Under the pieces are notes generated by a model. It ran no database searches, was not told the DNA's origin, and saw nothing but the letters and a program-made list of their open reading frames with translations. DNA of 64,000 nucleotides from NCBI GenBank assembly GCA_029851415.1, contig CM056743.1, positions 13,384,727 through 13,448,726 of the forward strand. Reading direction: 5' to 3'. This document shows, one piece after another, positions 43,855-55,548 of the stretch. How positions within the stretch are numbered: position 1 is the stretch's first letter; each line of letters starts with the position of its first letter. This DNA comes from Eretmocerus hayati. Its lineage: Eukaryota > Arthropoda > Insecta > Hymenoptera > Aphelinidae. A program made the translations under genes and the position numbers.

Positions 43855-44035
43855 TGAATATTCAAGAAAGTGTTCTTGAAGCTGTTTCCAAGTCGGTGCT
43901 TGAATTTTTTTCATGTACATTTAATTGAAAATTCAAGTTTTTTCTTGAATTTTCAATCGAATGTTCTTGAACATAGTTTTGATGGCATTAGCAAAATTTT
44001 CAAGAAAATATTCTTGAAATCAAGAATGTGTTTGA
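43855..44035. repeat. TTCTTGAA/TTCAAGAA palindrome cluster
   Basis: At least six inverted TTC-nn-GAA units occur in 180 bp, for example TTCAAGAAAGTGTTCTTGAA. The spacing resembles heat-shock elements but is irregular. It is probably part of a mobile element. Confidence 0.4.
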
Positions 44036-44470
44036 ATGTGTTTGAATTCACAAGACTGCTTGAGCATTCAACTTTATCAAAACTCTAAAGATTTATCAGA
44101 ACTCTAAAGAAAAAAGATCATTCGAATTTGAAATTTGATGTCAGAATAATAAAATACACTATGAAAAACGATCTCGCTGATATTGTAGGTTATGAAACCA
44201 CCAACATGAAAGTTAATCCATCAAATGTCCATTAAATGCCCGAAAAATGTTTTGGATTGCTCACCTTCCAACGACATTTATCACGGGCATTTAATGGCAC
44301 AAATATGCCCTTGGATATTTGAGGTTAGGTCAAATATTGTCATATCTACAAACTAATGCCCGTAAAATGCCCAATTCTTGGCCGATTATCACCACAGCAT
44401 TTTTAGTCCATGAAAAATGTACATAAAATGCGACGGAGAACATTTCCAATGTTGAACATTTCTACCAGGG

Positions 44471-47400
44471 TTGATCTGTTTATGAAAAGATATCATCCTG
44501 GAAATTATATCTTAACGACGAATCGTTCTTGAATTTGCCAAATTTGTTTGTAACGGACCGTTTTTGTACTGTTTAGCAACAGTAATCTAGCTGCAGTGAA
44601 ACAAAATGAGTTGCGTGGGAGAACATCTTGACTTATAATTGTTGGAGCAAAACTTCCAATGTAATGATGGCTGGAATTAGTAGTGAACGAAGTGGTTAGT
44701 CACATAAGAATACGTGCAAAATATAAACCTCTTGTATTTTAAAATCGGGAATGGTGAATACACTGGAAATGGCACGTTTTTTCGAATGAAGCATATCAAG
44801 ACGAAAATCAAAATGAATCAAAGAAACACAATTGTATCAAAACATTCCCTACGTATTTAGGCAAGTGCTAACGGTTAAATGGAGAAACACCAAAATCAAG
44901 TGAATTCTTGGACGAGATATCTCGTTCGTGGAAGAACATATTGAACTTGGGATAGACAGTAAGATATCAATGATAAATTGATGACATAACATTCTATAAT
45001 GGATTCTCAATGTTGGAACATGAATGATCGATATTTCGATATATTGATATACTCGATCATCAATATATCGATATCGATTCCACTCGCGATATCGATACAT
45101 ATCAAAATTTCAGAAAAACCGAAAAATGATGGTGATGGGTGACATGTAATCAACAGTTGAAATTTTCTCTCTAACGACTCACATGAAACCGACAGTTGTA
45201 AACCTCGTCCGAGTCAGCGTTTTCTCTATTTAATGTCATTTTTCCAAGTAAGCCCAATATGGATGATTTAAAGAATAAATGTCGTTGCATGAGAAGGATC
45301 AGTTTTAGAGTTTAATCTTGGCTCATTTGGCAGCCCATAAATATCTCAAGCTCCAATCTGTAACGTAATAAAGAAGGAGCATGCAAAATCATCATGAATA
45401 ATGAAATAGCAAACAAATCTTGGCATTATGCAATCAAGAAAATGAATCATAATTGCCTGTCGTTGATCATATAGTACGGGAATTATACACTAATGGCTGA
45501 ATACAATTTGCGTCACGAGAGAAGAAAGTAACATCAGAGCCAGTAGCAGACGACAAGTAGAGTGGCGGGTTTATAAAAGGTTATATACCCCCTCAGGTAG
45601 CACATACATAAACATCACGTTGTAAGCGAACCGCTTTCATTCTTCTCAGACGCCATCAGAATTATTATACATAGAACATATTGGCCTCTCTTCTTAGGTT
45701 CATCAGAAGAAGATGGTCTAACCATAATAATACTTTGGTTGGATATAAAGTATACCTGCTCATCAAAATCCGCCTCGAGATCGCAATAATCCAGTAACAA
45801 AGTTTTGTATACAGTGTACAACCGAGACTAATATACTCGCGGCTCTGTTCATTAAGGATTTTGATGAACGTTTCATATATATACATATATAGTAGTGGTA
45901 TAAAGTACATAACGAGTCGAAAGTGGCCTCGTCATTCAGCTAATGATCCGCTTTGCTTCGGTGTTGAATAAAAAAAAGGACGGGTGGTTTGAGAAAAAGT
46001 TATATAGCATAGCACCACCAGCAGCATGCAGCCAAACTCTAGACATCAAATAGAGTATCGAGTTCAAAATTTTTGCTTAGTTGAGGCTGCTTTTGATTCG
46101 ATACATAAATGAACTTCCGTTTATTATAGAACGAAATCATGCGCACTTACTTTTATGAAAAGATACTTTCTAATCTAAATTTTCTCAGCAGATCTATTCT
46201 TGAGTATTCCAAAGTGTCCTTTGTAAGTTAAGAAAGAAAAAAAAGAAGAATCCCACGAGTTGTTCAGTCTTCCGATCAGGTCAACAGATATCCATCAAAA
46301 ATAAAACATGCACGAAGCTCAAATAATTCTATACATAAATCGAATGTTAGCCAGGCGTAACTTACAATAAAAAATTGCTGAAGCAGAGTGAAATGAATCA
46401 AACGTCAAAACATCATCCTCAATCCGTGACGATAATTTACAACGAATAATGTCACAGTTGATCGCATATCAAGGATGCATCAATTTTTCATCAGTACAAT
46501 TCTTGTCGAACTTCGAAATAGACACGGGGGCAATTTCGATCGCGTGACATCAGGCCACCCACACACACACACATATCCTTTTTATAAATTTATTCACGCG
46601 TACACTTATACAGATATGTATATAAAAAAAGCTGCATCAATAGAAGGAAGTAAAGGGGGTGGATTTGATGGGAGGTGGAGGCGGATAATTTCGAACACAT
46701 TTATATCGTGGATACAGTTTTTTTTCCAACCTCACCACCAATACTATGAGAGTGTATTCTTCTATTTGCCTCGAGGGGGTCTAAAATATAGTTCCGCCTG
46801 TAATACCTATTAAGTCGCCTAAGATGGTAAAACTTAGTTTTAGCTTTATATATGGAAGCTCGCATCATCACAGGCAATTGCCCAACTACTATACACTCCC
46901 CCAAACCGCCTTCTTTACGCTCCAGAGTCTGCTTCAGGCTTCTAAGGCCACCTTTTAGTGTATATATTTTATACTATATCCTCATCGTCGCCGATTTGTC
47001 TACCAATTTTATGGAGAGTGAAATTTAGCTACCTGAATTGACTATTTTCGACCGACCTGGCTATTATGAATCTACATATATTCGTGGACCTCGGGGTTCA
47101 TAGGTAGGCCTTTTTATATAATTTTAGTCGATCGCTCATCAGAGCGTTCGATCAACCGTCGCGATTTCGCTCAGTTTAGTTCACCTGTGCTGGATGCATT
47201 TTGTATACTTTTTTTTCAAAGGTTAGTCGATTAATCCATACTATGGATATTACTGTTGATATCCTCTTGATGATAATACGTGATTGAGCTCATTTCGATC
47301 ACGTTAAATGCCTCATTATATCCAATGCGGGTTGTGTTACCAAATTCATTCAATTTAGCCTCGTAAAATTCGCCAAGTGTATATTGGGCGTTGCCTCACT

Positions 47401-50400
47401 TGCTTCATGGAGCAGATTACTACTATCCCATCTAATTTTCAAAAATTGAATCAACTTTATTAGAAAATAATGCATTGTCTATATCTGATCTGATAACAGA
47501 GAACGCCCTAATAATGAATGATGAAGATGATTCGTACGATGATTATTTTGAAAATATATTTTAAATGAAAATTTGTGCAATGAGTAATTTCTACCAAGCA
47601 TTTTTTATACGCTGGTATCAACTACAGATTCCAACATGCGATAGGTTGAAACATACGAGTTGCTCATCTACATAATTCTCCAATCTAAATCGTGTAAGAA
47701 TGTTAGATTATACTCATCAGATAATTGTATAATTTGTCTATCGCGTCACGCTCTCGTGAGTATAAAACTCAACACCGTAACTCTCGAACAAATACATATG
47801 TAATCAATTTTATAATGGTATTATAACATATAGTAATTTGTAAGAACCATGGGAAATCTGGAAATGCATAAATAGCTAATGATGAATGATCAGTGCAAAA
47901 TTAGACCATGTGCGTGAATAGGAATAGGTTCATGCGTAAATGAAGTACAGAATTCTATATCAGAGATTTTTTTTGTATATTTTCTAATCAACGGGAAAAC
48001 TCATGGAAAGTTTTCATTTATTGTTTTCATGGTATTTTTTGACTCTAGAAATAATTCATGAGCATCGAAATGTACTGTTCGCCTCGAGTTTCGCCTGTGG
48101 CAGCTTAAAAAAATCTTCAATGTCCATGAATGATGATTTATTCACTTTCATACTAAATAAAGTACGAGATGTCAATTATTCCATAGAAGTAATCTATTGT
48201 ATCTGATAGATAGATAGATATCAATTCATTGGAATCACGGGGTAAGATCCCATCAGAGTCTGAAAGAAATGACAGTTGTGAGTTACAATACGTATTAAAA
48301 TAATACGAATTTCATTGGGTATTTATAAGTTGTGGCGCATTTAGCTTGTAATCTAAGGGAATTGGATACATAATGCCGAGTTGAAATGACTGAAAACCTC
48401 GCAGAAAATTTGCTGTCACTAGACTGAAAATCACCCTGTCAAGAATTTCATTGGATACCACTTTATCATAACCTAAAAATTCAACGAATCATCTCACTTG
48501 GAAGTAAATCAATTTTTCGGACGGAATACAGAGACATCTGTTTGACATTCAAATTATTATGCTCGAATATCTCATCATAAACACATTCAAAGACACAAAT
48601 CCAACGCTGTCTTCGTCGTTGTCGTCGTCGTTAAGCGATCACTATGCAATATCAAATGACTCGTGCTGTTATTCGATTTCAATGTAAATCGAATAAACCT
48701 TGGAGAGATTCAATTTGAGAGATTTCAATCAAACGAAAACGAGATCTCGAGATGGCACGATAGGAGGGCGTCTATTTAGGTCTATATGTATATTCGTGAT
48801 TGCATCTGTATAGTTTCTTGATGAAAGCACTATTGAATTGATGCTCTCACATCTGCTCTGTTATGATTGACGGTTATGACATTGCCGTAGGACTATAATG
48901 CACTTGCAAGTATGACACGAAAGTAGATATTTCTGAATTCTTATATGTTAGCTTTTACTTCAATTTTCCTAGTCCGGAAAGATCCACACAACGCGAATTA
49001 TGTAGAACATGTATATTTTTGCAGATGAATTTTAGGTGAGATCTGGAAAGTGTCTCCTAATTACTATGAGAAAAAATTTTGTTCAGTGGGTTTGTATGCT
49101 AACATGAAATTCTTCAAATCGGCGATGACTTATCTCATTGCTTCATTTAGTGATTTCTGGAATCAATCATGGAACTGATCGTGGTGTCATGTGGCACTAT
49201 CAAGTGATTCCACAATATTTGGAGCGCACCGATGAATGACAAATAATAGTCCTGCCAAATATCGAAAGCGATATTGCCCATCAGATGACATGGCTATTCA
49301 ATATTTCTACGTAGAACATTTTCAAGAGAAATTTTTAGAGATTCGTCCATTGGAACTAGTGATATCGTACCAGAAAATATCGTTCATCTGCAATGGTCAT
49401 GGGACAAAATATGTGAACATTTCCATTCAAAATTGAATACAATTCTCGAGAGTATATATTTGGAAGAAAAAATGTGCAGAACGATCGTGGAATAATAGAC
49501 CATCAAACGTGTGGAAGTATCACGATCGAGTAAATTCAAGTGGATAGGAACGTATAGAGTAACGAGGAAGGAACATAGTCGGATGTGATAACGTGTGCGG
49601 GAGGTAATTCAATGTGCATCAAGCTCATCAGCGAACGAGGTGAGACTATCCGTGTGCTATAGTCAATAATCGCCCTCTCGCGACTTTCCGGCTCTCTGAT
49701 GTCTATCTATAGTAGCACATCAGCAGCACGTTATTCACAGCAAACTGATAGTACAAGTCGACATACGTGGATATATTGGCTGAATTCCCGTATTGGTACC
49801 TGTATATACATATACGCGTTAGAAGAGCATCAAGCCTCAGAATCAGAGGTAATCGTATGGGCTAATCGAATTCTGGCGAACGATTCTTCGTTGGCGCGCC
49901 ACACTAATGGAACTTGATTTCGGTGGCTTCGAATCAAGCTCTATATATACTGATGCTTTCAAAGCACACCGATCGTTACTAATGCTGGTACCAACTGTTA
50001 ATTGCACGTGTAGGTGTCGAAGTGATCGAATGCTGTTTATTCGTACGATTTGGGCTGCTAAAGGGGTGATGTACAACTAGATTGGCGTTTAGGATACAGG
50101 TGTGCAAGGAGTCATCCGTTGTAATAGCAGGCTTTTGAGGGTTGTATTCTAATGTGCATGTGTCGCCGCATAGCACGAACATATATGTATTACTACTGTG
50201 AAACCTGTACCCACGGATAACACGATCGATTTTCTCGTCACACTATGCACGTCCCGTATACTTAAAGTATTTGTGTGCATGACGGACACATCAAAATCAT
50301 AACTGGGCTTATGATTATTCCGTTGACGAGGTCTCTCATGACTTTCTGATCAGCACTTTGAGAGTATGCCAGCGGCATCCGCCAGTGAACCGTAGTACTC

Positions 50401-50620
50401 TCATAGTATCACGAACTGGCCAGAACCTTGGCAATGACCGACTCGTCCATTATTTCACCGGTATCTAATGAGTGACGTCACCATTCAGTATGCCGGTGAA
50501 ATATTTTCAGTTTTAACGCGGCATTTGATAAGTGCTACAGTCATTTGTGCTTACTCCTGCCGTAGTTAACTCGTGAGTATATCAGAACACTTGATTCAAA
50601 TTCTTACAGATCTAAAGCTG
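44471..50620. other. Presumed intron or intergenic, no gene recognised
   Basis: It carries an ATCGAT-rich stretch at 45025-45105, a CA run at about 46560, a GATA run at about 48206-48220 and a GTC run near 48605. Short frames only; no RNA gene or long repeat was seen. Confidence 0.4.
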
Positions 50621-50986
50621 GAATTCATAGTCGTTAATCCGAGATTAGAGTCGGCGGATTTACTCTGGTATTCATAGTCGTTTCTAAACCGAGGGTTAGA
50701 GTTTGATCCGTGGTTTAGCCGCTGTAGTCGTCGTGGCCAGATTATGACTTAGAGTCTTTGGTGTTCTGCTGCGCTGGTATGACGCAAAGACTTTAGTTCC
50801 TTCATTGGCCGCACCAACTACAGCGGCTAAACCACGGATCAAACTCTAACCCTCGGTTTAGAAACGACTATGAATACCAGAGTTAGGGCGCTGCGATCGC
50901 CATGGTGAGGCGTTTTGCATCTGGACACAACGATCGCAGCGCTCCTAATTTGCCGATCCTGATCTCGGATTAACGACTATGAATTC
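50621..50986. mobile_element. Outer TIR element (GAATTCATAGTCGTTAATCC), interrupted
   Basis: Left GAATTCATAGTCGTTAATCC then GAGA and right TCTC then GGATTAACGACTATGAATTC are perfect inverted ends of about 24 bp. A second, related element sits inside it. The remaining interior has a GCGCTGCGATCG...CGATCGCAGCGC hairpin (50888-50942). Non-coding. Confidence 0.7.
50663..50882. mobile_element. Nested 220-bp MITE with 65-bp perfect TIRs
   Basis: Arms of about 65 bp start CTCTGGTATTCATAGTCGTT and are perfectly inverted at the right. TTA flanks both ends, a plausible 3-bp target duplication as made by PIF/Harbinger-type elements. It inserted into an element with a similar ATTCATAGTCGTT terminus. Confidence 0.75.
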
Positions 50987-51004
50987 GAGCCTAAAAGTGA
51001 AATC

Positions 51005-53530
51005 TTGGCACGATCAGCAACTGACTCTATCAGAGTTACGGTTGGCCTCCAGAGACAAATTTCGTCACAGAACACTCGAATAGAGATGTCACATCACTAT
51101 CTAAGCAAAACTATCGCACTCAATAGCATCTCACCTCCTGGGCATTCTCGCGGTACTTCATCGATACTACAGCCGCAGTTGTCACGTACATCTTCGATAC
51201 TTGCTATTCTCTCTCATATGAATACCCCATGAGTACTCTATCAGTACTACAGGGGTTCTTGTCGCTCACTTTCGAGAGACTTGACCTCTGGGTATTTGGC
51301 AAGATCTGGTCAGAATTTTTACAGACCCCAGTGAAATCTTGCCTTACTCAGGAACCGACTCTATCAGAGTTACGATTGGCCTCCAGAGACCAATTTTGCC
51401 ACAGAACACTCAAATGGGAATGCCACATCAGTACCTGAGCAGAACTGTCGCACTCAATAGAATCTCACCTTCTCGCCACTCTCTCGGTACTGCATCGGTA
51501 CTACAGAAGCACTTGTAACGTACTTTTGTCAGAATCTATATTTTCCCCCCACATGAAACACCTATGAGTACCTCATCATAACTACAGCGGCACTTGTAAC
51601 GTACTCCCGCGAGACTTGGCACACGAGTAATTAACGAGCCTTGATCGGAAATTCTCAGAATCCAGTGAAACCCTGCCTTGATCAGCACTCGCAACACGGG
51701 TTAAGACACCTTCGTGTCTAAGCCATGGAGTCTGCCGAGATCCCGGCTCCATTCAGTATATCCGCCGGAGCGAGGGCACCGCACATCTCTATCCGGTGGC
51801 CGGGCCTGGATGAATCCGGGGACTTGAATTAGGACTGTCTGCGAGTAGCCACAATACGACCCCGAACGGCTCATTCAACAACCCCAGGGGCTCCCTGGGC
51901 TTCAAGAAAGCCGATAAGAGTCCCAAGCCCCCCATCGAAGGACGGGTCTCGGCCTTGTGCTCGGGGCCGAGCCCAAAATTCAGTAGTCGGGAAGGAGTAG
52001 CGGACCATTGCCGAGCCATCCGTGACTCGGTAATGGCCGTTTCCCCCATACCCACGAGGGCAAGCCGGTGTGGAAGTGAAAAGCCGGGCACCCGAAGGAT
52101 AACAGTTAAATTCTTCAATCAGCAACTAACTCCATCAGGGTTACGGTTGGCCTCTAGTAACCTTCAGAGTCACAGAAGACTCAAATGAAAAAGCCACGTC
52201 AGTACCTGAGCAAAACTGTCGCATTCAATAGGTCCCACCTTCTCAGCATCCTTGCGGTACTTTATCAGTACTACAGCAGCACTTGTAACGTGCTTCTGCG
52301 AGATTTGTCCGATGAGTGAGTCACAAGCCCTGATTTGAGACTTCACAGACCCCAGTGAAATCTTGCATTAATCAGCAACTGAATCTATCAGGGCTATACT
52401 TGGTCTCCAGTGACCTTCTTTGCCACAGAACGCTCAAGTAGGGAAGCCAAGTCAGTCCCTGAGCACAATACAACGCGAGGACGCGCAAGGTGGTCAGAAA
52501 CTGAACTATCGCGGACCCTACTCCTATTCCTATCTTTGATTCATTAACTGCTGAAGCACGCTTGCCCCCGCGAATAGGATCTCACCTTCTCGGTTCTCTT
52601 GCGGTACTTCATCAGTACTATAAAGGCACTTGTAACGTACTTCTGCGGGACTTGACAAACGGGTATTTCTCTGATCCTGCTTAGGATTCTAGCATACTTG
52701 AGTAGGATCTTGGCAATATTGGAGACTGGCTCCATCAGAGTCTCGGTTGACCTCCAGAGATCCTTTTCGTCACAGAACACTTGAATGGAGATGCCACATC
52801 AGTATCTGAGCAACACGGTCGCACTCGGTTTCATCTCACCTTCTTGGCACTAACGCGGTACTCAATCAGTACTACAGCAGCACTTGTAACGTACTTCTGC
52901 AAAACTTGCTATTTGCTCCTACACGAATATTTCATGGATATTTCACGAGATCTGATCAGGAGCACTCCATCAGTACTACAGCGGCACTTGTAACGTTTTT
53001 CTGCGGGACGTGGCCCATGAGTTTTCTACAGGACCTGCTCAGAATTCTAACAGATTCGAGTATAATCTTGGCAATATCAGCACTGGCTCCACAACGGTTA
53101 CAGTTGGCTCCCAGTGACCTTCTTTGCAATAGAACTCCAAAATAGGGATGCGACATCAGTATCTGACCAACACTGTTGCATTCAACAGTACTTCAACTCG
53201 TCGGTATCTCGCGGTACTTCATCCGTACTCGAACAAGACTTGAGCAGTTTTTTTCGAAGTAGTCTCGTAGAATATGCAATAGAATTTAATCGCATGTTCT
53301 AGACCAAAATTATGAGCATTCGAAAAGTATTCAAAGTCATCCCGATCTACGGTATCCCATCAGTAACATGAAATAACCGCTACAGTACCTACACTACACT
53401 CGCGTACTGAAGGTCAACGTTCAATGGGCCTTACTGTCATCAAGTGCTTAGGAAATTATTGAGTATTCCCACGGTACTTGATTAGTACTTCAGCGGTACT
53501 TGTAATGAATTCAGTGGAACTTGTCCTGTA
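51005..53530. repeat. Degenerate tandem array, units about 250-350 bp
   Basis: Units begin ATCAGCAACTGACTCTATCA or variants (about 51018, 51350, 52118, 52373, 52720, 53080) and share GTACTACAGC and CACTTGTAACGTACTTCTGC blocks. Unit length varies because of internal duplications and inserts, including about 95 bp at 52470-52565. Non-coding; the open frames seen here are by-products. Confidence 0.75.
51688..52117 (+). mobile_element. GC-rich ~430-bp insert in the tandem array
   Basis: A sharply GC-rich block interrupts a repeat unit. ATCAGCA is found at both edges (51681-51687 and 52118-52124), consistent with a short target duplication. It has open frames of 109 and 84 codons on the minus strand with no recognised domain. 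It could be the 3' part of a non-LTR retrotransposon or an unclassified SINE; I cannot name the family. Confidence 0.5.
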
Positions 53531-55221
53531 TTACCACTTATGACGTCACAAGAAACCCCGCAGTCCTGGCCTGGATCTGTTTAACACTGAAAAATGATAT
53601 CCTAATCATTATCGTGGACTCAGTTAATCTTTCTTGAAGTTCGCCTCTGAGAAGATCATCCATCCATCATTATTGAAGTAGTTGTATCAGTGCAAAATCT
53701 AAACAGCGTCTCGACTTACAGGAACATTCGCGGTATTCTACTCAAACATGAGCGGGATTTGTCTGATTTTGTTGCAATATTCCCGGAAGTTCAATGCTCA
53801 TCACAAAATTAGTGATTTTACATCGATTCTCGAAGCATCGCCAGAGGTGAAAAGACCAGGTGTAAACAGGATTCAATACAAGTTACCGAGTGTTTTCATT
53901 ACATTCTACATAAACTCATCTCAAGATCGCACTAAGACTCGATTGATAATATTCGTAGCCATTCACCGTATCCAAAAATCTTTTTGCAGGACCATTAAAC
54001 TCTGATCTGAATAATATTTAACCACATTATACGCCACACTCGAGGTCCTCAAATAAGAGATTAATGACATGTGAGTACCTTTGGTTGGATCCTACGCAAG
54101 GCGACAATTTTCACGACACTTTGAAACCCTGAAAGGCCAATAAAGAATGCCTTCGAGCATCAAACAAGGGTCGGATAAAGTGCAAAGGGTGACGAAAAAG
54201 AAAGAGATAGAGGGCGCTTCGAGCGCTGCTTGCGAATATATCACCCTCAGGGTTTAGTTAGTAGATATAGAATGGGATGTTAGTAGCGGAAAACAGGACG
54301 AGTATAAAAGCCTATATGTAGGCGTGACAAAGACCAAGTATACATGTATTACATACATGTGTAAGTGTGATGTGCCAGGTTTTACTGCATCAGATGAATT
54401 GACGGGCATCAAGGGTCGAATGGGTGAGCATCAAGTACATATAAAGAATGAAGGAGTCGTGCACGTGCAGCGGGTGTCAAGGGTGTAAGTAAGTATTACA
54501 TATACAATGAACTGTTGCCACACGTATATACATCAGAAGACTCATTCTGTTCATCGTAACCCATTTTTTTCAACAGCTCATTTTGCACAAGTACATATAG
54601 TGCGTGTAGAAAGACTCACTGATGACATCGTGTACACCGTTACCACAGGAGTATACAATATTAGCCAGATTATCTGTTTTGATGTGACAATCGCTATGGT
54701 TTAGAGAGTGTGTGTAACCACAGTGTTTTTTAAAACCATTGTGGTACATTGTAAATCACACGACTACGCAGCTTTAATAATGCATACTACACTCGATGCA
54801 AGAGAGACCAGAACACGTAATTCGCACCATGGTGTGCTAGGGTATATTTTTCTCGCACATCACAGATGTTATGGGCGCGGAATCAAGCGTCAAAATTATA
54901 CATTATGATTTTGTACAACCTGCTTTATTGCATGTCTAGTTGACTTTGTTTTCTTACTACTACATGGCTAGGTTCAGTGTACATGCACAAGAGTTAATTT
55001 GGAATAACAAAATTTGGAAGAGTATGAGCATGGGCTGATGTGAGAATCGAAATGCTTTCTCATGTAAAACATGAGATTCCATGAACATATATGATCATGA
55101 AATCCGTAAAATATAGAATTGAGTTGAAAATTTTTCATTCTTATCCTGGAATGACGTGATATACTAATTTACAGCTGGTGTAACATCAATACCTCATGGT
55201 GGTGATCGAACATTACTCACG
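53531..55221. other. No gene recognised
   Basis: Short frames only. A small imperfect hairpin around 54715-54750 (ACCACAGTG...CATTGTGGT) was noted but is too short to call. Confidence 0.4.
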
Positions 55222-55548
55222 AGGAGGGGGTCAGGCCTTCGGATCACGGATTCACCTGAAACTTTGGGAATAGTCTTTTTTTGGCACAGAAAAAATATAT
55301 CCAAAACCGCGCTTGCCAACGCTCAAGCGTTTTTGAGCTACAGGCTAAAACAAATGCATTACAGTATACCCATATTCATTAAAAAATAAGGTATATATAG
55401 ATATACTGTAATGCATTTGTTTTAGCCTGTAGCTCAAAAACGCTTGAGCGTTGGCAAGCGCGGTTTTGGATATATTCTTTCTGTGCCAAAAAAAGACTAT
55501 TCCCAAAGTTTCAGGCAAATCCGTGATCCGAAGGCCTGACCCCCTCCT
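55222..55548. mobile_element. 327-bp near-perfect hairpin (foldback MITE)
   Basis: Two arms of about 150 bp are inverted copies with few mismatches. The ends are AGGAGGGGGTCAGG and CCTGACCCCCTCCT, with a loop of about 30 bp near 55380. A transcript would form a long double-stranded RNA stem. No clear target duplication and no protein frame. Confidence 0.75.

Larger units (their letters stand above)
43263..44470. mobile_element. 1.2-kb TIR element, termini CCCTGGTAGAAATG
   Basis: The left end CCCTGGTAGAAATGT and right end ACATTTCTACCAGGG are inverted, with TT outside both. Internal words GGGCATTTAATG and TTAAATGCCC recur inverted near both ends, so the inverted repeats are longer but decayed. 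The interior holds a tRNA-like sequence and a TTCTTGAA-rich stretch. No transposase frame is present. It shares termini with the 38478-38596 MITE. Confidence 0.65.

Noticed and set aside
51005..53530. CRISPR-like array
   Set aside because: The repeats are hundreds of bp long, diverged and without regular short spacers, in a eukaryotic genome.
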